Shown here piece by piece: positions 1-8,147 of a DNA stretch of 64,000 nucleotides (its first letter is position 1; each line of letters starts with the position of its first letter). The translations under genes were made by a program, and so were the position numbers. The notes below the pieces were generated by a model. It ran no database searches and was not told where the DNA came from. It saw only the letters and a program-made list of their open reading frames with translations. Origin of the DNA: Robiginitomaculum_A sp036478535 (GTDB lineage Bacteria > Pseudomonadota > Alphaproteobacteria > Caulobacterales > Maricaulaceae); the NCBI GenBank assembly GCA_965224735.1, contig OZ245059.1, positions 930,001-994,000 of the forward strand. The letters run 5' to 3'.

Positions 1-681
1 CTGGATAGCGTGAAGACCTATAATGACGCATCAGGGTTTTCTGAAAAAATTGCTTATACGTCCCCGCGCATGCTTGGCGATAATATAGGCGTTGGTATTC
101 AGTTTGGCGCGTCTTATGCGCTTAATGCCCGTGCTTGCGGTGTTGATTATTGCGTGCGCAAAAATACCAATAATCCGATCGAGGCGCTTGCGCCTGAAAT
201 AGAAGACGTAATGGAATTTGGCGTTTCTTTTGATAGAACGTTTGAGAACGGCCTTAAAGCCGAACTTACGGGAACCTATGCACGCGGTAGCGAGGTAAAC
301 GGAAACGCTATTTTTGATGATCTTTCTGCCTATAGCTTTGGGCTAGAGCTTTCGGGTAAAAACTTTACCTTTGGTACATCTTATCTTAATTCAAATAACG
401 GGTTTGCAGGCGATGGTGATTATACCGCCTACGATGCTGGGATTACATGGCAACCTTCTAATTGGGGCCTTACTGCCAGTTATGGCCACGCTAGCGATAA
501 GCTCGCGCGCCTGAAATCTGACCAGGCCGTCTTTGGTGTCAGTTATGATTTTGATAAGTTTCGCCTTGGCACGGGTGTACAATATATCAACCGCAAAGTC
601 CCCGTCATAAATGGCGGCGTGCGCGAAGAGCGCAAAGAAGACGCGGCGGCTCTCTTTATTGAAGGCAGTGTTACTTTTTAG
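1..681 (+). CDS. Outer-membrane porin, 3' part (gene cut by window edge)
   Basis: The frame is open from the first base, so the 5' end lies outside the window; the GTG at 10 is not a credible start. About 226 residues remain. They show the alternating polar/aromatic pattern of antiparallel beta strands (for example FGVSFDRTF, YSFGLELSG, FGTSYLNSN, WGLTASYGH, FGVSYDFDKF) separated by Gly/Asn/Asp-rich turns, and the chain ends in a terminal Phe (EGSVTF), the usual BAM signal of outer-membrane barrels. This fits the Gram-negative porin superfamily of general diffusion channels. Substrate specificity cannot be read. No terminator is evident before the IS630 element that follows. Confidence 0.75.
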   Translation: MDSVKTYNDASGFSEKIAYTSPRMLGDNIGVGIQFGASYALNARACGVDYCVRKNTNNPIEALAPEIEDVMEFGVSFDRTFENGLKAELTGTYARGSEVNGNAIFDDLSAYSFGLELSGKNFTFGTSYLNSNNGFAGDGDYTAYDAGITWQPSNWGLTASYGHASDKLARLKSDQAVFGVSYDFDKFRLGTGVQYINRKVPVINGGVREERKEDAAALFIEGSVTF

Positions 682-727
682 ATTTCACTAAATATTTTTT
701 GATATTTTAAGAATGTCACAATCTCTA

Positions 728-1837
728 CCCCATTGTCTGGATTACTAAATATAGTTAATCCACTTATTTATGATTAAGTTTGGTTTTTTATCAAAGAGGG
801 AACGCCGTGAGTTGAAGAGTGTCGTGCGTTGTCCGAGCGAGGATCACGGGATAGCGCGGCGGTGTAATGCTTTGCTTTTGTTGGATGAGGGCAAAAGCTG
901 TCAACAAATAGCGCAATATTTGTATCTTGATGATGACACGACCCGTACCTGGTACAAAAAATATGCCGAGGGTGGTTTTGACCTGATGGCGAGTTTTGAT
1001 TACAAGGGTGGTTTCTCCAAATTGAGTGTGGACATAGAAGCGGCTCTTGTGTCTTGGCTAGAGGCTCGTGTCTGTCAGAATGTACACGAGGTTCGCGCCT
1101 TTATCTGGCACAACTGGCAAGTCGATTATTCCAAGTCTGGCTGTATCAAATTACTGCATCGTTTGGGTTTTGAATACAAAAAACCTACGCCTTTACCAGC
1201 TCATATTAACGAGCAGGCACAGGCTGAATTTATAGAGAATTATCAACGGCTCTTGAACGACTTAACGCTTGATGAGACGGTATATTTCTGTGATGCTGTG
1301 CACCCTGAACATCAATCAAGGCCCGCCCACGGTTGGATGCGTAAAGGCAGCAATACGGCCATCAAGCGGAGCTCGGGGCGCAGGCGGGTCAATATTCACG
1401 CAGCGATTAATCTGGAGAATTTTGACACACCCTTTATGGATGTGGACCGGGTTGATAGTGACAACGCCATTCAATTATTTGAGAAATTGGAGGCACGTAA
1501 TCTGGATAAAAAGCGTATCTACTTGATCTTGGATAACGCGCCTTATCACCGCTCCGCCAAGGTAAGACAGTGGCTGGGGCGCAAAGATTGTAAAATAAAA
1601 CCAATCTGGCTGCCAACATATTGCCCGCATCTAAATGCTATTGAGAGGCTTTGGGGCGTCATGCACAGGCATGTCACACATAATAAATTCTACCCGACAT
1701 TTACAAAATTTGGTCATGCTATACTCAAATTCTTACGAGAAACCATACCCAAACAATGGAGAAATTTCCGAGACACCGTAACCGACAATTTCCGAATAAT
1801 TTCAGATGAAAAATTTCGAGTTATGGAGTAGTGGGAG
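728..1837 (+). mobile_element. IS630-family insertion sequence, apparently full length
   Basis: The element carries one transposase ORF (770-1831). Its right end is defined by comparison with the truncated second copy at 28311-28715: both share the sequence up to GGAGTAGTGGGAG followed by TA, then diverge. IS630 elements insert into TA dinucleotides, which fits. The left end is less certain; a TA followed by CCCC at 726-731 is the best candidate, but the terminal inverted repeat is only weakly recognisable. The right end lies about 30 bp before the tmRNA acceptor segment. Confidence 0.75.
770..1831 (+). CDS. IS630-family transposase
   Basis: A 353-residue protein, normal for the family. The N-terminal third is a helix-turn-helix region (SCQQIAQYLYLDDDTTRTWY) followed by a winged-helix segment that includes VDYSKSGCIKLLHRLGFEYKKP. 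The DDE catalytic core is complete: first Asp in VYFCDAVHPEHQ, second Asp in YLILDNAPYH, and the Glu in LNAIERLWGVMH. It catalyses cut-and-paste transposition into TA sites. The frame is intact, so it may be active. A 5'-truncated, frameshifted copy lies at 28311-28715, and a more distant relative is decayed at 7643-8107. Confidence 0.93.
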   Translation: MIKFGFLSKRERRELKSVVRCPSEDHGIARRCNALLLLDEGKSCQQIAQYLYLDDDTTRTWYKKYAEGGFDLMASFDYKGGFSKLSVDIEAALVSWLEARVCQNVHEVRAFIWHNWQVDYSKSGCIKLLHRLGFEYKKPTPLPAHINEQAQAEFIENYQRLLNDLTLDETVYFCDAVHPEHQSRPAHGWMRKGSNTAIKRSSGRRRVNIHAAINLENFDTPFMDVDRVDSDNAIQLFEKLEARNLDKKRIYLILDNAPYHRSAKVRQWLGRKDCKIKPIWLPTYCPHLNAIERLWGVMHRHVTHNKFYPTFTKFGHAILKFLRETIPKQWRNFRDTVTDNFRIISDEKFRVME

Positions 1838-1843
1838 TATAAA
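1838..1843 (+). promoter_or_regulatory. Possible -10 box at the IS630/ssrA junction
   Basis: TATAAA is formed across the right end of the IS630 element and the flanking DNA. Seventeen bases upstream, inside the IS, lies TTCGAG, a poor -35. The tmRNA acceptor piece starts roughly 25 bp downstream. This is a weak match and may be chance, but the insertion must have displaced any native promoter further upstream. Confidence 0.25.
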
Positions 1844-1865
1844 TTTAATTAGTTCTTCCCATTAG

Positions 1866-2208
1866 AGCTATCACCCCCTATATAGAGTGCGTCGGCTTGC
1901 CGACTATGACGATAAACGCGCGTGTAATAAACGGGCTGGACCCGGGGGCGGTACCCGGCGACTCCACCATAACATCCAATAATATGGGTGTTTTGACGGG
2001 GTCGAAATAGTATCGACAGACGTCTAAAAACGTTAGCTTTCGTCCGCATGGGTACCGATAAATGCCCACTTACAGTAGTTGCAAATGACAACAATACTGA
2101 AGAGTTTGCTCTCGCTGCCTAGTCAGCGCGAAATTACTCGCATTTAACTCCTAGGCCGTCAGAGGTCTAGGCGGGCTCCGGAGGGTAGCTGGCAACAGAA
2201 ACCCTCCA
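1866..2208 (+). ncRNA. ssrA: tmRNA, circularly permuted two-piece form
   Basis: The acceptor piece comes first and ends CGACTCC-ACCA at 1969, with a T arm of stem CCGGG/CCCGG around loop GGCGGTA. The coding piece starts at about 1998 with GGGGTCG, which pairs with CGACTCC to rebuild the 7-bp acceptor stem (one G-U). The roughly 28 nt between them (1970-1997) would be excised. The tag frame runs 2081-2122, with resume codon GCA and stop TAG, and encodes ANDNNTEEFALAA; the charged Ala adds one more residue in front. The Ala-Ala end is the usual ClpXP-type degron. A GGAGGG/CCCTCC hairpin closes the 3' end near 2205. With SmpB it rescues stalled ribosomes. The permuted layout is typical of Alphaproteobacteria. 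Outer ends are approximate. Confidence 0.92.
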
Positions 2209-2285
2209 CTTTAAAAATATAATTGGTAACAAAAACTATAACATTTACATGGATTTACAATTATTTTTGGGGCTGTTCTAGATAA

Positions 2286-2445
2286 CTAATTCAAATACAC
2301 TTTAACCCATTGTTTTAGTTGGCTTAATTGTGTCAGTGGGTCTGGATTGTTAAAACGCCACTCACATTCCTTCAAAAATAGGCCAAAATGGGCCTTTGGT
2401 ACACCATTAAATTTGCGCATATGACGCTGACAAACCATCATAAAC
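2286..2445 (-). pseudogene. IS1595-type transposase remnant (C-terminal end)
   Basis: On the minus strand an open stretch of about 50 codons ends at a TAG (2286-2288). It contains RHMRKFNGVPKAHFGLFLK, then ECEWRFNN and a leucine-rich tail, which matches the C-terminal end of IS1595/IS1016-type transposases. Upstream (higher coordinates) the frame meets a stop and the DNA is cut by the IS5-type element beginning at 2476, with no continuation on its far side. This is therefore a fossil. The assignment rests on motif recall and would be settled by a protein search. Confidence 0.55.
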
Positions 2446-2475
2446 AACTATTAGGTGTGGCAGGGGTAACCATTA

Positions 2476-3451
2476 GACTCGCTTCGTAATTAGGTAATTT
2501 GTTAATTATTTTGTCTAATCTTTGAGCAGGAGGATTATTTATGAACACGTTGAAAGTTTTACGCGCCCGCCCCACACTGTTTTTCCGCCTTTCAGGCATT
2601 CGTCTTGAAGATTTTGACAGGCTTATCAAAGATACCCACCCACTCTGGCTTAAAAGCGAGCACAAACGCCTGTCCCGCCCTACGCGCAAGCGTGCCATTG
2701 GCGCAGGACGCAAGTATGAACTTGATTTCTCTGCGCAGCTTCTCATGTGCTTGATTTATTATCGAACCTATACTAGCCATGTGTTTTTAGGGCTAGTTTT
2801 TGGCGTGTCTTCGCCCACTGTCTGCCGCGTTAATCGGGCTATGAGCACCTTTTAACCGGCCATTTTCGTATGCCTGAACGCAAGATACGCCTGAACGAAG
2901 AAGAAAAAAATGATCTTCTTTATCTGATGGTAGACGGGACAGAACGCCCAATTCTACGTTCAAAAAAGCCGGGAAAACGGAAAGAAAATTATTCCGGAAA
3001 AAAGAAAAGATACACGAATGTGCATCAGATTATCACCGATAATACGAAACGTATTCTGGCCGTTGGCCCTGCGCAAAAAGGTTCAAAACACGACAAGCGG
3101 ATTTTTGATGAAAGTGGTGTTGTCAAGCCGCCTGATATGATGGTTTTAGGCGACTTTGGTTATCTCGGAACGAATTTTGAAATTCCGATTAAGAAGCCGA
3201 AAAACCAGCCCATTTCCCAAAATGCCAGAGCCTATAACCGTTGGCACGCAGGCCTGCGCATTGGCGTCGAACATGCTATTGGCCGTATGAAGAAGTTCAA
3301 GATTTTTGCCGATATTCACCGCAATAACGGCCTGCAAAACATGATTGCGAAGAATATTGGCGCCCTCGCCAACATCAATCTCAAAACCGCATAAGGACAT
3401 GAAAATAAAACAATTGCGCCTACAAAATTATAGCCTATTGTGAATCGAGTC
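2476..3451 (+). mobile_element. IS5-type (DDE_Tnp_4 class) insertion sequence, copy 1
   Basis: About 976 bp. The terminal inverted repeats GACTCGCTTCG (left) and, read from the other end, GACTCGATTCAC (right) are flanked on both sides by TA, consistent with a short TA target duplication. Copy 2 at 15252-16277 has the same ends. The transposase is split into two frames by a one-base deletion. The right end lies 38 bp from the stop codon of the MATE exporter gene. Confidence 0.82.
2541..3394 (+). pseudogene. IS5-type DDE transposase, frameshifted (copy 1)
   Basis: Two frames make one protein. 2541-2855 encodes the N-terminal 104 residues with a helix-turn-helix (VFGVSSPTVCRVNRAM). The rest, to 3394, carries the DDE_Tnp_4-like core (YLMVDGTERPI, MVLGDFGYLG and GVEHAIGRMKKFK, the presumed D, D and E). 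At the junction copy 1 reads ATGAGCACCTTTTA where copy 2 reads ATGACGCATCTTTTA, so one base has been lost. Because the tract ends in TTTT before a stop, a -1 slip could in principle restore the frame, but simple inactivation is more likely. A good ribosome site (AGGAGG) precedes 2541. Confidence 0.8.
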
Positions 3452-3489
3452 TAGTAAAGGTCAAGCCTTTTAAATCGCCGTAAAAACAT

Positions 3490-4848
3490 CTAACGCATAT
3501 CCTTTTTTATGCCGCGCCAAGCAGGAAGCATAGTAACGCCGCGCGCTACATAAAAGATCAAAAATGCCATCCAAACACCCGCGCCGCCATAGTTTGGTTC
3601 AAGTATAAAATGCGCGCCTAGATAAATAAGCACGGCGATAATGCCAGCATTGCGCATGGCCGCCGTGCGGGTGATGCCGATATAAATTCCATCAAGCTGC
3701 CAGGCTAAAAATCCGAGCACGGGCGCAAAGGCACAAAACGGTAGATAGGTTTTAGCACTTTCGCGCACGGCAGCATCTTTGGTTAAAAAATCGATGATAT
3801 ATGGCCCCGCAAAATATGCAAGCAGCCCACACAAAACCGCAAAGACAAATGAAAATTCGGATGTCAAACGCACAGCACGCTCAAACCGTTTTATGTCCTT
3901 CGCGCCAAAGGCTGCGCCCACATGCGCTTCGGCCACAGAAGCGAAACTATCCAGCACCAATGCACTCATTGTGATGAACTGCAAAAGCACTCCATGGCCT
4001 GCGAGGAAAACTGTGCCTTGCTCGGTTGCAGCACGAGAGAAAAACAAAAATCCAGTTGTAAGCGCTACGGTTCGAATGAAAATATTGCCGTTCGCCGTCC
4101 CAAGTTTTTTAAGGGCATGCATATCCAAAAGTGTTGTCATTTTTGCCGCAAGAGGCTCAAATCCGCCGCGTGATTTAATTTCGCGCACCGCCAAAAATAA
4201 CCCCGCTAAAAGCCCGCACCATTCGGCTATCGCAGATGCAATGCCTACCCCCATTATGCCCCATCCAAACTTCGCTACAAATAAAAGTGAAAGCGGCGCG
4301 TTGATGACGTTAAGCACAATTTGCATATAAAGCGCGCGCTTTGGACTGGTTAGTCCAATAAACCAGCCCATAAGCGCAATAGAAGAAAGCGTCGCAGGTA
4401 GGCCCCAAAGCCGGGCGTGAATATATGTACGTGTACCCTTTGCCACCATCTCTTCGGCGGGGTAAAGCGGCATGATAAAGTCAAGTAAAATGGCTTGGCT
4501 AAGTAAAATGAGAAAGCCGATGACAAACCCCATGGGCACCGCGCGAAAAAGGTGTGATTGCACTTCCCTCGTATCACCAGCGCCCGCAGCTTGCGCGGAA
4601 AGCCCGCCCGTGCTCATTCGCAAGAACCCAAAGCTCCAATAAAAAATCCCAAAAATTGCAGCGCCCAAAGAAATGCTCGCAAGTGCTTCTTTATTGATAT
4701 AATTCCCAACTACCCAAACATCGACAAGGCCAACAATCGGCGCCGCCGCATTGGCAAGCATGATCGGGAACGCACCTTTCATAACGCCTATACGCGTCAG
4801 CTTTTCGCGAGGCACATTTTCGCACGTTCCATTTTCTGGATCGATCAT
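3490..4848 (-). CDS. MATE-family multidrug/cation exporter (DinF/NorM-like)
   Basis: A 452-residue, strongly hydrophobic protein with about twelve membrane segments in two similar halves, the normal MATE size. The first helix region (MKGAFPIMLANAAAPIVG) and the opening of the second half (NIFIRTVALTTGFLFFSRA) match the family plan. It would extrude drugs or metabolites across the inner membrane using a proton or sodium gradient; the substrate cannot be predicted. Its start overlaps the stop of the upstream thioesterase gene by 4 bp (ATGA), so it is probably translated from the fabA-fabB-thioesterase transcript. Confidence 0.9.
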   Translation of the reverse strand: MIDPENGTCENVPREKLTRIGVMKGAFPIMLANAAAPIVGLVDVWVVGNYINKEALASISLGAAIFGIFYWSFGFLRMSTGGLSAQAAGAGDTREVQSHLFRAVPMGFVIGFLILLSQAILLDFIMPLYPAEEMVAKGTRTYIHARLWGLPATLSSIALMGWFIGLTSPKRALYMQIVLNVINAPLSLLFVAKFGWGIMGVGIASAIAEWCGLLAGLFLAVREIKSRGGFEPLAAKMTTLLDMHALKKLGTANGNIFIRTVALTTGFLFFSRAATEQGTVFLAGHGVLLQFITMSALVLDSFASVAEAHVGAAFGAKDIKRFERAVRLTSEFSFVFAVLCGLLAYFAGPYIIDFLTKDAAVRESAKTYLPFCAFAPVLGFLAWQLDGIYIGITRTAAMRNAGIIAVLIYLGAHFILEPNYGGAGVWMAFLIFYVARGVTMLPAWRGIKKDMR

Positions 4849-5261
4849 GAAGCCGTTAGAAAGTGACCGTGCAAAGTACTGATAGGCTCATCATAATTAT
4901 GCTGCCATGCCCGCACATGGACATTGGCAACGCGCGAACCTTGGCGGGCGACGATGGCGCGCGCGAAGGTATCTTTTGGCCACCCGCGGCGCAGATAATC
5001 TATATTAATGCCAATGGGTTTTGGTAACGGCTTAGGCTCCCCCATAAGCCATAACTGCACAATCGCAGCTGTTTCCATAAACGCCCCCACGGCGCCACCA
5101 TGCAAAGCTTTCAGCATGGGGTTGCCAATAATTTGCGGGGCATATGGCAAAATTAGTGTTAATTCATCCCCCATTAAGAGCGGCCGAATAGCCAACTCTT
5201 TTGCGTAAGGGATGCGCGCAAGTGCCTCTTTGATTTGCTCCTCTGTAAGATCCTCGCTCAC
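4845..5261 (-). CDS. PaaI-family (hotdog) thioesterase, second of a pair
   Basis: 138 residues with the hotdog-fold 4HBT/PaaI signature: the LHGGAVGAFMETAAIVQLW segment, in which HGG starts the central helix and the acidic residue is catalytic, then INIDYLRRGWPKDTFARA. The likely reaction is hydrolysis of an acyl-CoA or aryl-CoA thioester; the substrate is unknown. It overlaps its upstream homologue by 4 bp and the MATE gene downstream by 4 bp. Both thioesterases are of normal length and look functional, but they are quite diverged, so the duplication is old or they form a heteromer. Confidence 0.85.
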   Translation of the reverse strand: MSEDLTEEQIKEALARIPYAKELAIRPLLMGDELTLILPYAPQIIGNPMLKALHGGAVGAFMETAAIVQLWLMGEPKPLPKPIGINIDYLRRGWPKDTFARAIVARQGSRVANVHVRAWQHNYDEPISTLHGHFLTAS

Positions 5262-5794
5262 GGCTTATCTCCATTTGATGCTGGCGGTAGTTCTTTTATA
5301 GCCTTGGTTCGCTCAAGCGGGTTAAAACGCATCATACCCTTCGCTATTGTCATAAAACTAGCCTGTGAGCTAGCAACGGGATCATCAATATCGCCTTCAT
5401 GGGCGATCGCACGGACAAAGGCGATATGCTTGGTGGTTTTATAGGCATGCGCTTCGGCAATTATGGTTTTACCTGGTGTACCAGCACGCATATAATCAAT
5501 GCGTAAGTCTAAAGTCACAACGGGTAAAGGTTCCTTAAAAGAAGATACAGCCGCCAGCCCTGAAGCTTGGTCAAGTTGAGCCGTTATCGCGCCGCCATGT
5601 ATCACCTTCGTCTCTAAATTCCCAACCAATTTTTCTGCGTATGGCAGGCTAAGCGTTGCGCGACCAATATCGACGGCAACAAATTTTATACCTAAAAATT
5701 TGGCGTGAGGCGTACCTTCGATAAACATGGGCGCAAGCTCCCATAACCGTTTAAGTCGCTCATCTTTATTGATTTTTTTACCCAACTCAGCCAC
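5258..5794 (-). CDS. PaaI-family (hotdog) thioesterase, first of a pair
   Basis: 178 residues with a helical N-terminal extension of about 40 residues before the hotdog core. The active-site helix is IHGGAITAQLDQASGLAAV, followed by LDLRIDYMRAGTPGKTIIAEA. The start directly abuts the stop of fabB (5795) and its end overlaps the second thioesterase by 4 bp. Position behind fabA and fabB suggests a housekeeping role in acyl-thioester turnover, but that is inference from context only. Confidence 0.85.
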   Translation of the reverse strand: MAELGKKINKDERLKRLWELAPMFIEGTPHAKFLGIKFVAVDIGRATLSLPYAEKLVGNLETKVIHGGAITAQLDQASGLAAVSSFKEPLPVVTLDLRIDYMRAGTPGKTIIAEAHAYKTTKHIAFVRAIAHEGDIDDPVASSQASFMTIAKGMMRFNPLERTKAIKELPPASNGDKP

Positions 5795-7006
5795 CTAAAT
5801 TTTCTTCATGATCACGCTGCCATTCGTGCCGCCAAAGCCAAATGAGTTAGACATGAAGGCTTTCATCTTATGACCACGTGTTTCCCTAACAATGTCAAGT
5901 TTTGGTAGGAGGGGATCTAACTCGGTAATGTTAATGCTTGGCGCGATAAATCCATCTTGCATCATAACTAGTGCATAGATGGCTTCTTGTACGCCTGCCC
6001 CGCCAAGGCTGTGTCCCGTCATGGATTTTGTCGCAGAAATCATTGGGCCATCATTTCCGAAAACTTCAGAGATTGCGCCGCATTCCGCCATATCGCCAAC
6101 GGGCGTTGCTGTTGCATGCGGATTGATATAGCACACATCATGACCCGCGTCTTTGAGCGCAAGCATCATAGCGCGCTTAGCCCCTTCACCGCTAGGCGCA
6201 ACCATATCATAGCCATCAGACGTTGCTGCATAGCCCGTTACTTCGGCTAAAATATTGGCGCCGCGTTTTTTGGCATGTTCATACTCTTCCAAAACAAGCA
6301 TGCCCGCCCCACCTGCAATCACGAATCCGTCGCGGCTCACGTCAAAGGCGCGGCTGGCAGTTGTTGGCGTATCATTATATTTACTCGACATGGCGCCCAT
6401 CGCATCGAAAAGAGATGACATTGTCCACTCAACTTCCTCACCTCCACCCGCAAACATAACGTCTTGCTTACCCCATTGGATTTGCTCAACCGCAGAACCA
6501 ATGCAGTGCAAGGAAGTTGTACAAGCAGACGTAATAGAATAATTCACGCCCTTGATTTTAAAATGTGTGGCAAGTGTTGCCGATACAGAGGAGGACATGG
6601 CTTTAGGCACCGCGAACGGGCCGATGCGTTTGGGGCTACCTTTCTCGCGCGTTGTATCCGCTGCTTTGACCAAAACAATGGACGATGGCCCGCCTGATCC
6701 AGCGATAATCCCAGTGCGCGGATTGGAAATCATATCCTCTTCAAGTCCAGATTGCTCAATGGCTTGCATCATAGCAACGCCCGACCAAGCAGAAGCATCC
6801 GCCATAAACCGCATCGTACGTTTATGTATAAAATCTTTTGGTTCTATGTTTGGACGGCCAGAAATTCTCGAACGAAAACCATACTCTATCATATTGGGAT
6901 CTGCCGTAATGCCTGATTTCCCCTCTTGTAAATTTTTTGAAAGTTCATCAGTAGAATTGCCTATGCAAGAAACAATCCCCATTCCAGTAACAACAACTCG
7001 TCTCAT
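5795..7006 (-). CDS. fabB: 3-oxoacyl-[acyl-carrier-protein] synthase I (FabB)
   Basis: 403 residues, the normal size for a condensing enzyme. The nucleophilic Cys is in TSACTTSLHC, and the two catalytic His residues are in NPHATATPVGD and TGHSLGGAGVQE; the C-terminal glycine loop SNSFGFGGTNGS is present. FabB elongates acyl-ACP with malonyl-ACP and, with FabA, is needed for unsaturated fatty acids. It starts 12 bp after fabA ends, the conserved fabAB order. The cytosolic role and pathway follow from the family. Confidence 0.96.
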   Translation of the reverse strand: MRRVVVTGMGIVSCIGNSTDELSKNLQEGKSGITADPNMIEYGFRSRISGRPNIEPKDFIHKRTMRFMADASAWSGVAMMQAIEQSGLEEDMISNPRTGIIAGSGGPSSIVLVKAADTTREKGSPKRIGPFAVPKAMSSSVSATLATHFKIKGVNYSITSACTTSLHCIGSAVEQIQWGKQDVMFAGGGEEVEWTMSSLFDAMGAMSSKYNDTPTTASRAFDVSRDGFVIAGGAGMLVLEEYEHAKKRGANILAEVTGYAATSDGYDMVAPSGEGAKRAMMLALKDAGHDVCYINPHATATPVGDMAECGAISEVFGNDGPMISATKSMTGHSLGGAGVQEAIYALVMMQDGFIAPSINITELDPLLPKLDIVRETRGHKMKAFMSNSFGFGGTNGSVIMKKI

Positions 7007-7018
7007 TTTTTTTCCTTA

Positions 7019-7525
7019 TTATACGTAAACGCCAACGCGTAATTTTTCCGCTTTATAAAAAAGAACCCCGTCGCCTTCCATAATGGCGTCGGCAATACCC
7101 ATCACTAAATTTCCGCGCTTAATAACCCGCTTTATATTTACGGTATATTTTACAAGTTTAACATCATTTGTAACTTGACCCGTAAATTTTAAATCACCAA
7201 CGCCAAGGGCACGGCCTTTACCAGGCGCGCCAGTCCAACTCAAAAAGAACCCGATCAACTGCCACATAGCATCAAGTCCAAGGCAACCTGGCATGACGGG
7301 ATCGCCCTTAAAATGGCAATCAAAGAACCAAAGGTCTGGATGCACATCAAGTTCTGCCGTGATAAGGCCTTTATCAAATGTGCCGCCCGTATTTGCAATA
7401 TGGGTGATCCGATCAAACATCAGCATTGGCGGAGTGGGCAGTTGCGCATTGCCATCACCAAACAGACCCTGCTTACCCGAAATAATCAAATCATCATAAT
7501 CATATCTGGATTGAATTTTAAACAT
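7019..7525 (-). CDS. fabA: 3-hydroxydecanoyl-ACP dehydratase/isomerase (FabA)
   Basis: 168 residues, the usual FabA length. The active-site His is in CHFKGDPVMPGCLGLDAMWQ, where the Asp of GLDAMW completes the dyad. The N-terminal LPTPPMLMFDRITHI segment is typical. It dehydrates 3-hydroxyacyl-ACP and isomerises trans-2- to cis-3-decenoyl-ACP, the branch point to unsaturated fatty acids. It is the first gene of a five-gene minus-strand run (fabA, fabB, two thioesterases, MATE). Upstream lies an IS630 remnant, so the promoter must sit in about 120 bp. Confidence 0.96.
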   Translation of the reverse strand: MFKIQSRYDYDDLIISGKQGLFGDGNAQLPTPPMLMFDRITHIANTGGTFDKGLITAELDVHPDLWFFDCHFKGDPVMPGCLGLDAMWQLIGFFLSWTGAPGKGRALGVGDLKFTGQVTNDVKLVKYTVNIKRVIKRGNLVMGIADAIMEGDGVLFYKAEKLRVGVYV

Positions 7526-7642
7526 GGAGTTTACCTTGGGTTATTTGTAAAATGATTTGCGTATAAGCTAAGCCGCCATGCTATGCGCTTCAAGTGTTAT
7601 CAATCATATTTTTGCAAAGAATTACTGACCCTCGTTTTAATT

Positions 7643-8107
7643 TCACTGAATAAGCCTATGTTTTTGAATAAACCTATGTTTTTCGGTGTTTATGACCCTA
7701 AAACTATCGGTGATTGTGTTGCGAAAGGTTGGCCATTTATCTGGCAGTGTTTTGTAGAAGAACGCCAAGATAGCCGCGACGAAATCATTAAATTTGGCAT
7801 AATGTTTATTGTGAATTACGTGTTGTTTATGCATCACACCCCAAAACCGTTCTATCGGGTTTGAATCTGGCGCATAGGCTGGTAGAAAATTTAGGCGTAT
7901 CCGCCGTTCATTTACGCACAGCCACGGCTCGAATTTGCGCGCATGATGAGAGCGGGCTGTACCGAGAAAAACATGAATATGCCGTTTATCTGGATAGGCA
8001 GTTTCGATCTTTTCAAGCAGGCGCAATGTGCTGTCTGCATTGATCTTTATGGCTTCGGCATATTGAAATTGGAAAGTCGCAAGATTAAAAGCGGCCTGAT
8101 CTGGCAA
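7643..8107 (-). pseudogene. IS630-family transposase remnant, C-terminal half
   Basis: The frame covers about the last 150 residues of an IS630 transposase (SNPIERFWGVMHKQH holds the catalytic Glu). The second catalytic Asp is lost: the expected DNA(R)YHH motif reads VFLGTARSHH. No N-terminal half is present. It is related to, but clearly different from, the element at 728-1837. The tail contains an in-frame 18-bp tandem duplication at 7648-7683. It marks the fabA-proximal edge of the accessory island. Confidence 0.78.
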
Positions 8108-8147
8108 GGAATGACAGGCTTGCGATCTTTGGAAAACCAGCCATAAG

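Noticed and set aside
1849..2094. Minus-strand open frames of 60-80 codons over the tmRNA gene
   Set aside because: They lie on the antisense of a clear structured RNA and have no protein-like features.
3779..4330. 183-codon plus-strand frame opposite the MATE gene
   Set aside because: It is antisense to a complete, motif-supported gene; composition reflects the reverse complement.
7583..7864. 93-codon plus-strand frame antisense to the IS630 remnant
   Set aside because: The minus strand carries the recognisable transposase residues, so this is the complementary shadow.
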